Of a stretch of 64,000 nt of DNA, positions 18,136 through 29,168 are shown in pieces. Position 1 is the stretch's first letter. Every line of letters begins with the position of its first letter. The position numbers and the translations under genes are program-made. The notes below the pieces were generated by a model. It searched no databases. It saw only the letters and a list, made by a program, of their open reading frames with translations, and was not told the DNA's origin. This stretch comes from Saccharomycopsis crataegensis. Taxonomy: Eukaryota; Ascomycota; Saccharomycetes; Ascoideales; Saccharomycopsidaceae. The stretch spans positions 2,356,001 to 2,420,000 of the forward strand of contig NW_027043829.1 in assembly GCF_037102585.1 (NCBI RefSeq), read 5' to 3'.

Positions 18136-20895
18136 ATGGGTACGTATATTTCTGTTGCGATCTTCTAATTGCTCATCTTTCTGTCAGTTACACTTTTCTT
18201 ACTACAGGAACTGATGATGCCTTTGTAATGCCTAAAAGAAAATAAAAAATGGGGGGTTTCAAAGCAACTAAAAATTTTTCTTTTTTTTTTTCTTCCTGGC
18301 ATTATGGAATAGATTTGCATTTAAAATATAATAAGAACATAGAAAGAATGACCACTAACAATCATATTAGTTGCCTTTACCATTGAAGAAATCCGTTCCC
18401 TTATGGACGTTGTTACCAACGTTCGTAACATGTCTGTGATTGCTCACGTCGATCACGGTAAATCCACTTTGACCGATTCTTTGGTCCAAAAAGCTGGTAT
18501 TATTTCTGCTGCCAAGGCCGGTGAAGCTCGTTTCACTGATACCAGAAAGGATGAACAAGAAAGAGGTATTACTATTAAGTCTACCGCTATCTCTTTGTAT
18601 GCTGAAATGGGTGAAGAAGATGTTAAGGAAATTAAGCAAAAGACCGAAGGTAACAAGTTCTTGATTAACTTGATTGACTCCCCAGGTCACGTTGATTTCT
18701 CTTCTGAAGTCACTGCTGCTTTGCGTGTTACCGATGGTGCTTTGGTTGTCGTTGACTGTGTTGAAGGTGTCTGTGTCCAAACCGAAACCGTCTTGAGACA
18801 ATCTTTGGGTGAAAGAATTAAGCCAGTTGTCATCATTAACAAGGTTGACAGAGCTTTGTTGGAATTGCAAGTTACCAAGGAAGATTTGTACCAATCTTTT
18901 GCCAGAACTGTTGAATCCGTTAACGTTATCATTGCCACCTACACTGACAAGGCTGTCGGTGACCTTCAAGTCTACCCAGACCAAGGTACCGTTGCTTTCG
19001 GTTCCGGTTTGCACGGTTGGGCTTTCACTGTCAGACAATTCGCCACCAGATACGCCAAGAAGTTCGGTGTTGACAGAGAAAAGATGATGAAGAGATTGTG
19101 GGGTGACTCTTTCTTCAACCCAAAGACCAAGAAGTGGGCTAAGAAGGAAAAGGATGAAAAGGGAAAGCAATTGGAAAGAGCTTTCAACATGTTCGTTTTG
19201 GACCCAATCTTCAGATTGTTTACTGCCATCATGAACTACAAGAAGGAAGAAATCCCAGCTTTGTTGGAAAAGTTGGACATTGTCTTGAAGGGTGCTGAAA
19301 AAGAATTGGAAGGTAAGGCTTTGTTGAAGACTGTTATGAGAAAATTCTTGCCAGCTGCCGATGCTTTGTTGGAAATGATTGTCATTCACTTGCCATCTCC
19401 AGTCACTGCTCAAAACTACAGAGCTGAACTTTTGTACGAAGGTCCAGCTGACGATGAATCTTGTATTGCCATCAAGAACTGTGACCCTAAGGCTGACTTG
19501 ATGTTGTACGTCTCCAAGATGGTCCCAACCTCCGATAAGGGTAGATTCTACGCCTTCGGTCGTGTCTTCGCCGGTACCGTTAGATCTGGTTTGAAGGTCA
19601 GAATCCAAGGTCCAAACTACGTTCCAGGTAAGAAGGACGATTTGTTCATCAAGGCTATCCAAAGAACCGTTTTGATGATGGGTAGATTCGTCGAACAAAT
19701 CGATGACTGTCCAGCCGGTAACATTGTTGGTTTGGTTGGTATCGATCAATTCTTGTTGAAATCCGGTACTTTGACCACCAACGAAAACGCTCACAACTTG
19801 AAGGTCATGAAGTTCTCTGTCTCCCCAGTTGTTGAAGTCGCTGTTGAAGTTAAGAACGCTAACGACTTGCCAAAATTGGTTGAAGGTTTGAAACGTTTGT
19901 CTAAGTCTGACCCTTGTGTCGTTACCTCTATCTCTCCATCTGGTGAACATATTGTCGCTTGTACTGGTGAATTGCACTTGGAAATTTGTTTGAGTGACTT
20001 GCAAAACGACCACGCCGGTGTTCCATTGAAGATCTCTCCACCAGTTGTCTCTTACAGAGAAACTGTTCGTGAAAAGTCTTCTATGACTGCCTTGGCTAAG
20101 TCTCCAAACAAGCATAACAGAATTTACTTGGAAGCCAGCCCAATTGACGAAGAATTGGCTCTTGCCATTGAAAGTGGTAAGGTTAACCCAAGAGACGATT
20201 TCAAGGCCAGAGCTAGAATCATGGCTGATGAATACGGTTGGGAAGTTACTGACGCCAGAAAGATCTGGTGTTTCGGTCCAGATGGTACTGGTTCTAACTT
20301 GGTTGTTGACCAAACTAAGGCCGTTCAATACTTGAGTGAAATCAAGGACTCTGTTGTTGCCGGTTGGCAATGGGTCACCAAGGAAGGTCCTCTCTTTGGT
20401 GAAAACATGAGATCCATCAGAGCTAACATTATGGATGTTACTTTGCACGCTGATGCTATCCACAGAGGTGCTGGTCAAATCATGCCAACCATGAGAAGAG
20501 CTGCTTACGCTTCTATCTTGTTGGCTGAACCAAGAATCCAAGAACCAGTCTTCTTGGTCGAAATCCAATGTCCAGAAAACGCCGTTGGTGGTATTTACTC
20601 TGTCTTGGCAAGAAAGAGAGGTCAAGTTATCTCTGAAGAACAAAGACCAGGTACCCCAATGTTCAACGTCCAAGCCTACTTGCCAGTCAATGAATCTTTC
20701 GGTTTCACCACTGATTTGAGACAAGCTACCGGTGGTCAAGCTTTCCCACAAATGGTGTTCCACCACTGGTCCATCATTGATGACGATCCAAGTGATGCTT
20801 CTACCAAGTCTGGTACTATTGTCCTCGAAGGTAGAAAGAGACGTGGTATGAAGGAAGTTGTTCCAGGTTACGAAGAATATTACGATAAATTATAA
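18136..20895 (+). CDS. EFT2: translation elongation factor 2 (spliced)
   Basis: Exon 1 is only ATGG (18136-18139). Exon 2 is 18371-20895, giving [14 protein letters not shown]... and 842 residues, exactly the S. cerevisiae eEF2 length. The GTPase that moves tRNA and mRNA through the ribosome shows [30 protein letters not shown] and NKVDR. The diphthamide loop reads [12 protein letters not shown], with the modified His expected near residue 699. Codon use is extremely biased (TTG, AGA, GGT), as for the most highly expressed genes. This bias also creates a 799-codon antisense open frame with no meaning. Confidence 0.98.
18140..18370 (+). other. EFT2 intron
   Basis: 231 bp with donor GTACGT, branch CACTAAC (18353-18359) and acceptor ATTAG. 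It joins ATG-G to TT-GCC and restores the conserved N-terminus MVAFT. I saw no convincing snoRNA inside; the ATGATG at about 18210 lacks a matching box D. Confidence 0.93.
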
Positions 20896-21244
20896 GCAAG
20901 TTTTTCTCATTTTTAATATCTGTGAAATTCTTTATTTATTGATTTTCTGCTAATGTTTGTACAAAGCTTTCATTCTCAGTGAAAGTAATTTTTATCTCCC
21001 TTTAATTTATATAACTGATTGAATGTTTATTTTATCAAAAGTGTGTTGTAGTTTAGTTTTCTGTTCATATGTCTTACAAGGTTCACTGACGTTATTATCA
21101 AAATCGCCCCGGGTAATACTTGGGAAGTACGTGTCACCAAAAAAAAACAAGAAGATCAAAATGTTGAAAAAAAACTGTAAACAGTGGCCGAGTGTTTTGA
21201 GAAAGTGTAAAGTGTTGTTGCAGCAGGAATAAAACGTTGACAAT
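20896..21244. other. EFT2-ChAP intergenic region
   Basis: 349 bp holding the EFT2 terminator and the next promoter. It includes CCGGGTAA at 21109-21116 (Reb1-type), 129 bp before the ChAP start. Confidence 0.45.
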
Positions 21245-23527
21245 ATGGTGGCTTTAACACAAGGATCAATTCCTGAGTATGTTTATTGTGCAATATCTTT
21301 TTTGGATACCAAAGATATATCAAAAAATGAAAAATAATAAATGAGGTGAAATGCAAAGGAGGCATTGAAAAGTGTCCATAGGCATAATTAATTACAGAGG
21401 TGATTTACTAACATTTCTATTAAAAAAAGAGTAAAGGAAACCGAACCAAGAGCCTGTCTTAGGGAGCGGACTGAACGGATCAGGAATTTCACCGATTTGG
21501 GGCCTCCTGATCTTGTGAATTTATTGAAATATAACTCGAATCAAAAGCAACAAACCATCAGCACATTTCTTTATTACACCGGGGTGGATACCACAAGTTC
21601 TTCATCGATTGCTGCTCATTTGAATTTGTTGGCAAATGTTATCAGCAGCACTTCGCAAATTTGGTTTGGTAAACCAAAACATTGGAAGGTTCAACAAGCC
21701 ACTTATGCGGTATACAATGTGTTTTCCAAAGTTGACACTAGAGTTACTGTCCATATTCCAGGGAAAGTGGAAACTATGATAATCGATTCGAAAGGTGAAC
21801 CGATTCAAGAAACTGACAGATTATGGCTCGAGACTTTTGTATCGGCCACCATCAGATCGTTGTTGAGCTGTTCCACTGAGGAAGAAGAAATCAATCCAGT
21901 GGTGGAATGCAGAAATTTGAACCCATTCCCAACAATTGAATTGGCGAGACAATTTTTAGATGCCTATGAAGTTTTATTTTTCGAAGGTCCAAAACTAGGC
22001 TGTGATATTGATGTGCAAATTCCAACTCTTGTCTCCAATTATTTCACCGATTGTTTTATGAAGACTTTAGAATTAACTAATGAATATGATTATGGGCTCG
22101 GAATACTAGAAAGATTAAAGGAAAAAGATACTTGCGTATTATCATTGATTGCCAATGTGTATTTTATGAAAGATCAAGAAGTCAAGGCCATTAATATGTT
22201 GTACAACTCGATACAATTACGTCCAAGAGACGCCAATTTATTGATGTTACAAACCGAATACTGTATCAAAAAGGAAATGTATGATTTTGCATTAACCTGT
22301 GCCACACACGCTGTTAAAGCGTCGCCATCAGAATATAAGCCATGGTCTCTACTTGTTAAGGTGTACACCATCATTGGGGATTTTGAGAATGCTTTGTTGA
22401 CATTGAACTCTTGTCCAATGATACCTCATCGTGATAAGTTCCACTTAAGAAGAGTCGTTGGCGCTTCTCCAGAATCAATGCATTTGCCATTACCTATTGA
22501 TGCTACTTTGGACGAAGTTAGTGCCTTGAACGCCCAAGACGTGGCTGCTGAACACCAATCTGTGGATCCAAATTTGTTGAGTTTACCTGCTGCTAATTTG
22601 AAGTCAACATTTGCTAAAGCATATGAATTATTAACAGAAATCGTTCATAGAACCGGTTGGGAGCAATTATTAAAGTATAGAGCTAAAGTGTTTGTCATGG
22701 AGGAAGAATATAGAAAGGATAAAAGCAAGTCGAGTAGCAAGAATGCCAGTACCGAAAACCAAGCGACTCCGAATCCTGAAGCCGTGAAATCTCCAGAAGT
22801 TCCCGACACACATTCAGATAACAATGAAGAAACGTCCATTTTGCAAGCATTCAAGAAAAAGAGATTATGTGAAAGATGGCTTGATAATTTGTTTATGTTG
22901 TTGTACGAAGATTTAAGAGCCTTCAAAATGTGGCAGGCCGAATTCATTCATTTCCAATCACAAAGATTGGTATATAAAAAGAACACCCTCGAATGGGAAT
23001 TACTAGGATCAATTGCTTACAGATTGCACAACTATAAAGAAGCTTCTGGCGCGTTTTCAAATGCTTTGAGTGGCAGATTCAGTGTCAAATCTACAAAGAA
23101 ACTCCTTACCTATTATCAGGACGAGAAGAAAAGTTTAATCAAACAGTCATTGCAAACGAGCAATGGAAATAGTAATGGTCCAAACGGGGTCGTTAGTAAC
23201 GATAGCACTCCAAAACTCAATGGTGGGTCAAAGAAACCATTGTCATCCCATCAAATACAAAAAAGAATCCAAACTTTGGACGCGAAGATTTTGGATGCTA
23301 TTGTAAAATTGGCAGTATGGAACCACAGATGGTACCGTGAATTCGACATTTTGACAATCCAAGCTCTCAAAGATTTGATAGAAGAGGACGGGTTAATTAA
23401 GGTTAGATCACAGGTTCAGGCGTTGTATGTCACCGATAAGAATGGGGTAGGGTCTTTATTGGAAGATTATTTCAGCTTTTTGAAATCTATTCATAGCTAT
23501 GGTGTTGCTGAGAAGGACGATAACTGA
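21245..23527 (+). CDS. BUD7: exomer cargo adaptor (ChAP; Bch1/Bud7/Chs6 family), spliced
   Basis: Exon 1 is 21245-21276 and exon 2 is 21430-23527, giving 709 residues that start MVALTQGSIPE|VKETEPRACLRER. The protein then runs into LGPPDLVNLLKYNSNQKQ, the conserved ChAP opening. ChAPs bind Chs5 and Arf1 at the trans-Golgi and select cargo such as chitin synthase Chs3 for the cell surface. The body is TPR-like helical (IANVYFMKDQEVKAINMLYNSI, and repeats to about 330). A Ser/Asn/Pro-rich linker near 420-450 precedes the C-terminal helical part. The family is firm. Which of Bch1, Bud7, Bch2 or Chs6 it equals cannot be settled here. Confidence 0.85.
21277..21429 (+). other. intron of the ChAP gene
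   Basis: 153 bp with donor GTATGT, perfect branch TACTAAC (21406-21412) and acceptor AAAAG. It joins GA to A-GTA and keeps the frame. Without it the gene has no ATG before the conserved PPDLVNL segment. Confidence 0.9.
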
Positions 23528-23902
23528 GTTCTGATTATACATAGATATATTAGTATTATTATTGTTATTATTATTTTCGTTATTAATTTATGCCTAGATT
23601 CCAGGCGTTATAAAAAAATATGTTGTATTTTATGTTCTCCCTTAAAAAAAAAACAATTTTAAGACACGGCACTAATTACTAAAGAAACTATGTCATTTGA
23701 AGACACTGGTGTCATGTTTAAGTTGAACAAATAAAAATCTACTGTAATGTCTATAATTAAAATTGAGGTTCCTCATCCAGGTGGGACACTTCTATTAGAT
23801 CATCCAAAGACTATATCGTCCCTGCTCTTTACAATGTTACACTCCATACAATGATTTTAACACCTTAAGCCAAAAAATAATAATATACAATTTCATTTAC
23901 AT
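23528..23902. other. convergent intergenic ChAP/UBA2
   Basis: 375 bp, AT-rich, shared 3' region. No feature beyond likely poly-A signals. Confidence 0.4.
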
Positions 23903-25717
23903 CTACTCAATTAAAACATGATCTTGTCCTTCTGAAGTTTTCTGTTTTTTGGACGTAGTAGTTTCATGCTCATCTATCTCATCAAGTTTATGTTTCTTTG
24001 ATGCCTCCTCTGCCTCTTCTTCTTCATCAATAATAATTGGAGCATCATCACTAATAGCTTGCAAAACATCATCATCTTCCTTTTCGTCTTCCTGTTCTTC
24101 TGTCGCTTCCTTCTCTGGTGCGTCAGGCAACTCCATATTCGGGACTTCAATTTTGCCAGAATCCATGGCTTCAATGTATAGCTCAACCGTTGCCTTTTCA
24201 TCATTTTCATCATTCACAAGTAGCACTTCCCCAGCTTGGAAGCCTATGTCAGCAAGCTTCTTGTCTTTATTATCATCGAAATCAACATCATAGATCAATC
24301 GATCTTTACCTAGAATAAGGGCAATTTCATCATGTCCATATTTAAACCCTTTTACAAGAGCGTCCACCACGTCACCAAGCACAATCTCTGGGTGTGATAG
24401 ATTAATTTTGAGAACACCTCGTGGAATAGAACATGATTTGCACTTACGATTGGATTCCACAACGCTGGAAGTGCTAACGAATCTAGTGGCGTCCTGGAAA
24501 GTATAAACCATCTTGGCGCCTTCACGAGGATTAGGAGTAAACATTTGAAGGGATGCGAGGGCAGAAAACCCGGAAATGATAGAATTGGTGGTGGCGATGG
24601 CAGGAATAATGTTCCCGGCAATTTGTTTGATATCAAACTTGGATTTGAGGGGAATATGGAACATATGTGAACGGATGTTTGTGGCAGCGACAACAAAATC
24701 TAGAGTGACTTCATCATCTTTGTCGAACTCAAGATCGGTTTCGCCATCGGCAAGACGCTGCTGAAGTTCCTTAATCGAACGCATAAGAAGGAAAATATAT
24801 TTTTCGATTGGCCAAACATCTTGTCCACGAGCCACATCACTGTCAGTGATTGCCTCGATTTTGTCTTTAACGGATGAATCCCATGCGAGAGGGATTGGTC
24901 TCTTCCTTGTTTTCCATAATTCCTCGAGGGCCAAAAGTTTGTTAATATCCTTGATGAAGATCTTATCAATAACGCTCTCAAAGAAATCATCCTTGGTAGC
25001 TAAATTCTTGAGTTCTTTCAATTCATTTTGTTCACTGACCATGTTTTTGATTTCGTCTTGGTTATCCGTACCAAAATCCGTTGGAGAGGTTTCTTCATCT
25101 TCGCCAAATAATTGACCAAACAAGTAATTCTTAGCCCAAGTGACACAATGTACAGGCTGAGAAGGAGTGGAACGGATTGTACAAACCGGATAGGTCTTTG
25201 GGGTCTCTTTTACAGTACATTCATAACATTCAGTCTGGTAAGGAAAAATTGGAGTCACTTGACCGTTAAACCCAGTGGTACCACTTTCAATCGAAGGTTT
25301 CTTAAGAAAAAGGCACATCTTGTTCACGTAACTTCTGGCAGCGATGTTATCCAAGGCATTGAAAATGAAGTTGAACTGATCAAACCAAGAAAGTGGGAAT
25401 TGTTTAGTATCCATGATGTTTGCCATATACGATACAAGTTTTGAATTATGGAAATTAAAAGTTTCTACCGCAGCAACAGCAGTACTGGCCTTTGGCTTTT
25501 TGATGTCCTTGTGACGGAAAAGAAATTGACGGTTCAAGTTACTGAGATCAATGGTATCCAAATCGACCACATGAATTTCTCCATATCCCATAAGCACAAG
25601 GTCTTTAAGAAGTTCACATCCAATACCCCCAGCCCCGACAAGAAGCACTTTAGCGGCGCGAACTTTGGTCAAAACATCCTTACCAAGAACAGCTTGAAGC
25701 TGAGAATCTTTCCCCAT
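23903..25717 (-). CDS. UBA2: SUMO-activating enzyme subunit Uba2
   Basis: The 604-residue catalytic half of the SUMO E1, partner of Aos1 in the nucleus. It opens with the adenylation fold: VLLVGAGGIGCELLKDLVL, VDLDTIDLSNLNRQFLF and NALDNIAARSYVN. The catalytic Cys is expected at C179 (YPVCTIRSTP). C164/C167 (ECYEC) and CKSC (about 435) form the zinc site. A ubiquitin-fold domain (about 450-520) follows. The C-terminal acidic stretch is broken by basic KKHKLDE and SKKQK, a likely nuclear signal. Length is close to the yeast 636. It is divergent from the oxygenase gene. An ACGCGT (25774-25779) lies 57 bp upstream, an MBF-type cell-cycle site if used. Confidence 0.96.
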   Translation of the reverse strand: MGKDSQLQAVLGKDVLTKVRAAKVLLVGAGGIGCELLKDLVLMGYGEIHVVDLDTIDLSNLNRQFLFRHKDIKKPKASTAVAAVETFNFHNSKLVSYMANIMDTKQFPLSWFDQFNFIFNALDNIAARSYVNKMCLFLKKPSIESGTTGFNGQVTPIFPYQTECYECTVKETPKTYPVCTIRSTPSQPVHCVTWAKNYLFGQLFGEDEETSPTDFGTDNQDEIKNMVSEQNELKELKNLATKDDFFESVIDKIFIKDINKLLALEELWKTRKRPIPLAWDSSVKDKIEAITDSDVARGQDVWPIEKYIFLLMRSIKELQQRLADGETDLEFDKDDEVTLDFVVAATNIRSHMFHIPLKSKFDIKQIAGNIIPAIATTNSIISGFSALASLQMFTPNPREGAKMVYTFQDATRFVSTSSVVESNRKCKSCSIPRGVLKINLSHPEIVLGDVVDALVKGFKYGHDEIALILGKDRLIYDVDFDDNKDKKLADIGFQAGEVLLVNDENDEKATVELYIEAMDSGKIEVPNMELPDAPEKEATEEQEDEKEDDDVLQAISDDAPIIIDEEEEAEEASKKHKLDEIDEHETTTSKKQKTSEGQDHVLIE

Positions 25718-25960
25718 TATCTAAAATTATCTGTTTTTCAATTTTTATATCCTCTATCCACCCGTGGTTGGCGACGCGTTAGCAACAACATTTTTTTTTC
25801 CCTTAAAAAAATTACAAAAAAGTTATGAGCCTTGGCGCAAGACAGCTTTATATGCCAACAGCACTCCTTATCTCCCGGTTTTCTTCTTTTTCTTCTTATC
25901 TTTTGAGCTCATCATTGACCCCAAAATAGGTTTGAAAACATTATTTATCATTTACCATTA

Positions 25961-26926
25961 ATGCTTGAAATTATTGACATATCGTTAGCAACTTCGGGTC
26001 CTGAACTTGTTTCAGCTGCTGCTGATCAAGGTTTTTTATTCATCAAAGGCCATGGATATACTCCTTCTGAGGTTGAGGAGCTCTTCAGATTATCAGAAGA
26101 ATGTTTTAATTTGCCACATGATACGAAAATGAAATATTCTTTACTGGACACCGAAAATGTGGGGTATACCAGCATTTATGCTGAAACTCTTGATACAAAA
26201 AACGATGATGTGGGTTCTGCTAAAGGAGACCCTAAAGAGACATTCAACTTTGGTCAGTTAGATTTTTTAACCGGGATCCCAAATCAAAGACTCCCCGATA
26301 TTATTGGGAAAGACAAGTCGAATCTTAATATCCTTGCGTATCACATAAAGAAGATGTATGATATTTCCCAAAAAATCCTTGAACTCTTAGCAATCGGGTT
26401 GCAGCTAGAGGATCCACATTGGCTCAAAGAGAGATTCAAGCAGGATATGGTAAGTGGACTGGCACTTCGACTCCTCAAATACCCAACTCCAGATGAGTTG
26501 GATCCCACTACTGAAGTTAGAGCTGGGGCACATACCGATTACGGAGCGTTGACCTTATTATTTCAACGACAACCAGGGCTAGAAATCTTCCAAAAAAATC
26601 AATGGGTAAAGGTGCCTTCCCTTGAATCTTCTAATCCGGAAGAAGCTTCCCCAATGGTTGTTAACATCGGTGATCAACTTTCTTATTGGACCAACAAATA
26701 CTTGGCCTCCACCATGCATAGAGTAAGATTTCCTGAAGATGCTGAATCTCAAACCAATGCGAGATACTCGATAGTGTTTTTCTGTCATCCGGCAGACAAT
26801 ACGGTTCTTGAACCGTTACAAAGCCCACTAATCAGTGCAGAAAAGCTGGAAGAAAAAAGATTGACAGCCAAACAGCATCTTCGACGGAAGTTGGCTGCGG
26901 CCTACCACTGGGACGGCACCTCGTGA
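25961..26926 (+). CDS. 2-oxoglutarate/Fe(II) oxygenase, isopenicillin-N-synthase-like
   Basis: A 321-residue soluble enzyme of the plant/fungal 2OG oxygenase class. It has the N-terminal DIOX_N-like part (DQGFLFIKGHGY, ETFNFGQ), then the metal site HTDYG (H and D ligands) and the second His in STMHRV. The 2OG-binding Arg-x-Ser is in ARYSIVFF. The spacing is normal and all ligands are present, so it should be active. The substrate cannot be told from sequence. Fungal members range from secondary metabolism to housekeeping oxidations, and there are no pathway neighbours. The start ATG is the first in frame. Confidence 0.85.
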   Translation: MLEIIDISLATSGPELVSAAADQGFLFIKGHGYTPSEVEELFRLSEECFNLPHDTKMKYSLLDTENVGYTSIYAETLDTKNDDVGSAKGDPKETFNFGQLDFLTGIPNQRLPDIIGKDKSNLNILAYHIKKMYDISQKILELLAIGLQLEDPHWLKERFKQDMVSGLALRLLKYPTPDELDPTTEVRAGAHTDYGALTLLFQRQPGLEIFQKNQWVKVPSLESSNPEEASPMVVNIGDQLSYWTNKYLASTMHRVRFPEDAESQTNARYSIVFFCHPADNTVLEPLQSPLISAEKLEEKRLTAKQHLRRKLAAAYHWDGTS

Positions 26927-27058
26927 TGTTTTTTTTTTTGACAGGCGATGAGATTGCGGGGGGGTTTTTTAATTGCTTTTTGTGTACTTTTTGTTGTTTT
27001 CTCTTCTTCTTCTTCTATTAGTTGTCTTGATACTCTATAGAAATCAGATAGAAATACC

Positions 27059-27456
27059 ATGACATGTGGATATTACACTAACAGTTTTGGCTCGGTATGT
27101 CTGCTTCCTTCTTACCCCACGCAACCAATCTAAGACATAGAGTTCTAACATGACAATGAAAAATGTAGACTACCTACAGGTGCAATAACTCAATGGGTAC
27201 CGGTGGAATTGTTGGTTTAGTAGTGGGTATTGCGGCGTTTGTGGTATTTTTTGCAATCTTCTTCATCCTCACAAAAAGAATGCTTGCTCGCCGCCGTCAA
27301 AAGAAGCATCCACCACCACAACAGGTGTATCAACAGCCGATGGCCCAGCAGTCTTATTATCCTCCTCCAGGTCAGCCACCTCAAGATTATTATTATCAGG
27401 AGAACAGTGAAAACTATCAACACAACCCACCGTATCCACCAGCTTATCAACGATGA
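27059..27456 (+). CDS. small PPxY membrane protein (spliced)
   Basis: Exons 27059-27094 and 27169-27456 give 107 residues. The order is a short outside segment with two Cys (MTCGYYTNSFGS|TTYRCNNS), a membrane helix (about 26-46: GIVGLVVGIAAFVVFFAIFF), a basic stop-transfer stretch (KRMLARRRQKK), and a Pro/Gln/Tyr-rich tail that ends NPPYPPAYQR. PPPY/PPAY-type motifs recruit WW domains of Rsp5 ubiquitin ligase. Yeast Rcr1/Rcr2 have the same plan (one helix, basic patch, PY tail). A shorter version starting at 27193 would lack the Cys segment. The splice is supported by frame and signals, but no family match is claimed. Confidence 0.6.
27095..27168 (+). other. intron of the PPxY protein gene
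   Basis: 74 bp with donor GTATGT, branch TTCTAAC (27143-27149) and acceptor TGTAG. Both flanking exons are in phase 0 and open. The alternative acceptor at 27179 would lead into a stop. Confidence 0.65.
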
Positions 27457-27821
27457 ATAAATTATATCTTCTCTTCAAAATTGTTTTTTTTTATTTATTT
27501 CTGTCTTGATGCACTGTTTTAGCCTTTCTACTTTCTGGTAATTTTTTCCCTTTTTTTTATATACAGTTGAAATATATTCAATTCCTTAATTATCACGCGA
27601 TATGTGGTCAATTGTCATGATCTTTTAATGCCTTCTTTCTCTCCCTCTGCTTCTGCTTCTGCTTCTGCGTGGTGGCAGTGGTGTATTAAGTGCCCTGGTC
27701 AAACGTAGTGCCAGAAAATCTCGTACTGTGAATAATTCCCCAAACTTTTGGGTAGAATGGTCAAACAGTCACTCATATTCAATAAAAAGGACGATATATT
27801 TCAAAGAAGAAGAAAAATTTG
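27457..27821. other. intergenic region before the RhoGAP-like gene
   Basis: 365 bp with T-rich runs and a short CTTCTG repeat (about 27648-27668). No frame or RNA gene seen. Confidence 0.4.
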
Positions 27822-29168
27822 ATGGAATACCACGATAATAGAGTGATAGTTTCATGTGGGATTCACAAGTCACAAGGATGGGCGCGTTTTCAGCTTGATC
27901 TCCCCACTGTATTGTTCAAGCTAGGTCTTGCAATCACCACTCATGCCAACGATGAAGGTTTATTTAAAAAACAAGGGAACCAATCGAAGTTACGCGAGCT
28001 TTCAACGCTTTTTGATAACCCTCCATATGGAAAGAATCTTGTCATCACTGACTCACTGTTTGACGTATCGGAATATTGTTCGCTTTTCATCCACAAGATG
28101 TTTGAATTACCTCGACCTTTGATTCCTTTTGAATTAACCAAACAGCTTTGTGACGTGGCTTTGGCAAATAGCGAAATCATGCAGAAATTTGGATCTTTGG
28201 ATATTTCTTTTTCTTTCACTAATGAATCCCCTGTTCCGGAAGATTTGTCCTTTCCGACGTCAATATCATCGGAAATTGGATTACCATTTACAATTACTGC
28301 GGCTCGCAGAGTAGCACTTGAACTTCAGTTTGGAATCTCCATGCAATTAGCAGAACTCATGTTTTATACCCTCAATACCAAACTTGCCACATTACCAAGA
28401 GAGCAGCGAGATACCCTAGTCTGGGCTCTTAATATTTTTGCATACCTTGTTAGATCGTGTGAAGATCAAGAGAGAGCTCATGAAGAATTACAATATTTGG
28501 CAACAGTGTTCAGAGCATCCATTCTTGATGACGGAAATAATGTTGAGATAGGAAGACGAGCTGAAGTTGTCTTTACAATGTTGCTATATGGGGTCGGTAT
28601 TATTGTTCCAGAAATCTTCCCACAAGTTAGTAAATCAGTTACACTAAAGAACACACCCATAATACTACCAAATACATCGCGAAAAGATAAACCAACAGCA
28701 ATAAACATTAATGATTATAATTTATCAACCCCTACTACTGGAAATAATGAGCCAACAGTTCAAATTGTCGAACAGAGGAATCCGCTAATAGAGGTCTCCA
28801 ATGCCTCCCCAATACAGAAAAGTTATCCGCCAGATTCTGAGGTCCCCCCAGCCTCACCGTCTCCTTATACAACTGTTCCCAGTACACCTGTGCGAGGAGG
28901 AAGATCTAAAGAATCACTGATATTACAGACCAGTACTAACAGTGCACGAACCCAGCGGTCTATGGAACCAGAAGATTTAATGATGCATGATGAACTATTA
29001 CCAGAAGAGTTTGAAGAACTACAAGAAATTCTTGAGGAATTAAAACTTAACCCAAATGGCAGAGTACCGTTCAAATGTGGCAAACCGTTGTTACAGCATT
29101 TGGCATTGCCGCCAGCGAAATCGGCAGTATTGGTAAGAAAAGGTAGAATAATCTTGGATAATCGTTGA
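27822..29168 (+). CDS. RhoGAP-domain-like protein lacking the arginine finger
   Basis: 448 residues from ATG 27822. Residues 25-225 follow the RhoGAP fold: EGLFKKQGNQSKLREL (45-60), LFDNPPYGKNL, LFIHKMFELPRPLIPFEL, then LPREQRDTLVWALNIFAYL (191-209) and LQYLATVFRASIL. In active GAPs the first motif reads GxFRxSG, with Arg entering the Rho active site. Here that residue is Lys49. The LPxxN Asn is also changed, to Gln195. It is therefore probably a binding or scaffold protein, or a GAP with altered chemistry. The rest is Ser/Pro-rich, with a C-terminal acidic helix (EEFEELQEILEEL) and a basic end. Sac7/Bag7/Ecm25-like relatives are possible. I give no symbol. Confidence 0.65.
   Translation: MEYHDNRVIVSCGIHKSQGWARFQLDLPTVLFKLGLAITTHANDEGLFKKQGNQSKLRELSTLFDNPPYGKNLVITDSLFDVSEYCSLFIHKMFELPRPLIPFELTKQLCDVALANSEIMQKFGSLDISFSFTNESPVPEDLSFPTSISSEIGLPFTITAARRVALELQFGISMQLAELMFYTLNTKLATLPREQRDTLVWALNIFAYLVRSCEDQERAHEELQYLATVFRASILDDGNNVEIGRRAEVVFTMLLYGVGIIVPEIFPQVSKSVTLKNTPIILPNTSRKDKPTAININDYNLSTPTTGNNEPTVQIVEQRNPLIEVSNASPIQKSYPPDSEVPPASPSPYTTVPSTPVRGGRSKESLILQTSTNSARTQRSMEPEDLMMHDELLPEEFEELQEILEELKLNPNGRVPFKCGKPLLQHLALPPAKSAVLVRKGRIILDNR

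Noticed and set aside
18367-20766. 799-codon antisense open frame over EFT2
   Set aside because: It mirrors the extreme codon bias of EFT2. Composition (Trp, Gln, Ser, Asn excess) is not that of a natural protein.
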